The notes beneath the pieces were generated by a model. The model made no database searches. It was not told where the DNA came from and saw only the letters and a program-made list of their open reading frames with translations. Below, one piece after another: positions 31,619 through 31,619 of a stretch of 31,619 nt of DNA. Each line of letters starts with the position of its first letter. Position 1 is the first letter of the stretch. Both the position numbers and the translations under genes were made by a program. Source of the stretch: JALOAT01 sp050179875 (GTDB lineage Bacteria; Pseudomonadota; Gammaproteobacteria; Thiohalomonadales; Thiohalomonadaceae); the NCBI GenBank assembly GCA_050179875.1, contig JBFXES010000016.1:1-31619 (forward strand), read 5' to 3'.

Positions 31619-31619
31619 G

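Noticed and set aside
1..31619. tRNA, rRNA, CRISPR or transposase genes
   Set aside because: None was recognised on either strand; gene-free gaps are short and lack cloverleaf or repeat-spacer patterns.

Overview
This is the replication-origin region of a high-GC gammaproteobacterium. The gene order mnmE-yidC-yidD-rnpA-rpmH / dnaA-dnaN-recF-gyrB, followed by plsC-gmhB-glyS-glyQ, is the order known around oriC in Pseudomonas and related gammaproteobacteria. The glnA-DUF4124-ntrB-ntrC block and the MSHA-type pilus genes also fit that class. I cannot fix the genus from sequence alone. Ectothiorhodospiraceae/Chromatiales-like sulfur bacteria are a plausible guess only.

Layout. 1-104: AT-rich DNA (about 39% GC) abutting the 3' end of mnmE. 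105-3808 (minus): mnmE, yidC, yidD, rnpA, rpmH, read from a strong sigma70 promoter at 3867-3895. 4042-10223 (plus): dnaA, an oriC-like gap with three consensus DnaA boxes, dnaN, recF carrying two parS-like sites, and gyrB. 10224-10500: a 247-bp element with 19-bp terminal inverted repeats, containing a REP-like palindrome and a strong terminator. 10501-15893 (minus): fbp, then the tightly packed glyQ-glyS-gmhB-plsC operon. 16031-18492 (plus): a PP-loop tRNA-thiolase-like protein overlapping a TusA-like sulfur carrier, then a zinc-type CDF exporter. 18495-23393 (plus): glnA with two NtrC boxes and a sigma54 promoter, a DUF4124 protein, and ntrB-ntrC with an NtrC box centred on a TATAAT sequence. 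23425-31365 (minus): an MSHA-type pilus cluster, in transcription order a major pilin, a giant MshQ-like adhesin, and the minor pilins MshC, MshD, MshO and MshP. The extreme right end holds the last 28 codons of an unrecognised membrane protein.

How the parts work together. The left half is housekeeping: replication start (DnaA, DnaN, RecF, GyrB), origin segregation (parS), membrane insertion (YidC/YidD), tRNA processing and modification (RnpA, MnmE), glycine charging, and LPS/phospholipid precursors. The middle is a nitrogen-control module in which NtrB/NtrC should switch glnA through sigma54 and feed back on ntrB. The right end encodes a surface pilus.

The most unusual features are in the pilus cluster. 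MshD carries an inserted domain that resembles the carbohydrate-binding modules of phage tail proteins and chitinases. The 1567-residue MshQ is a mosaic of a glycine-rich, an Fn3-like, an Ig-like and a lectin-like domain ahead of the DUF6701 region. Several start codons are not ATG: GTG for dnaA, tusA and mshQ; TTG for glyQ, ntrC and mshD; probably CTG for mnmE.
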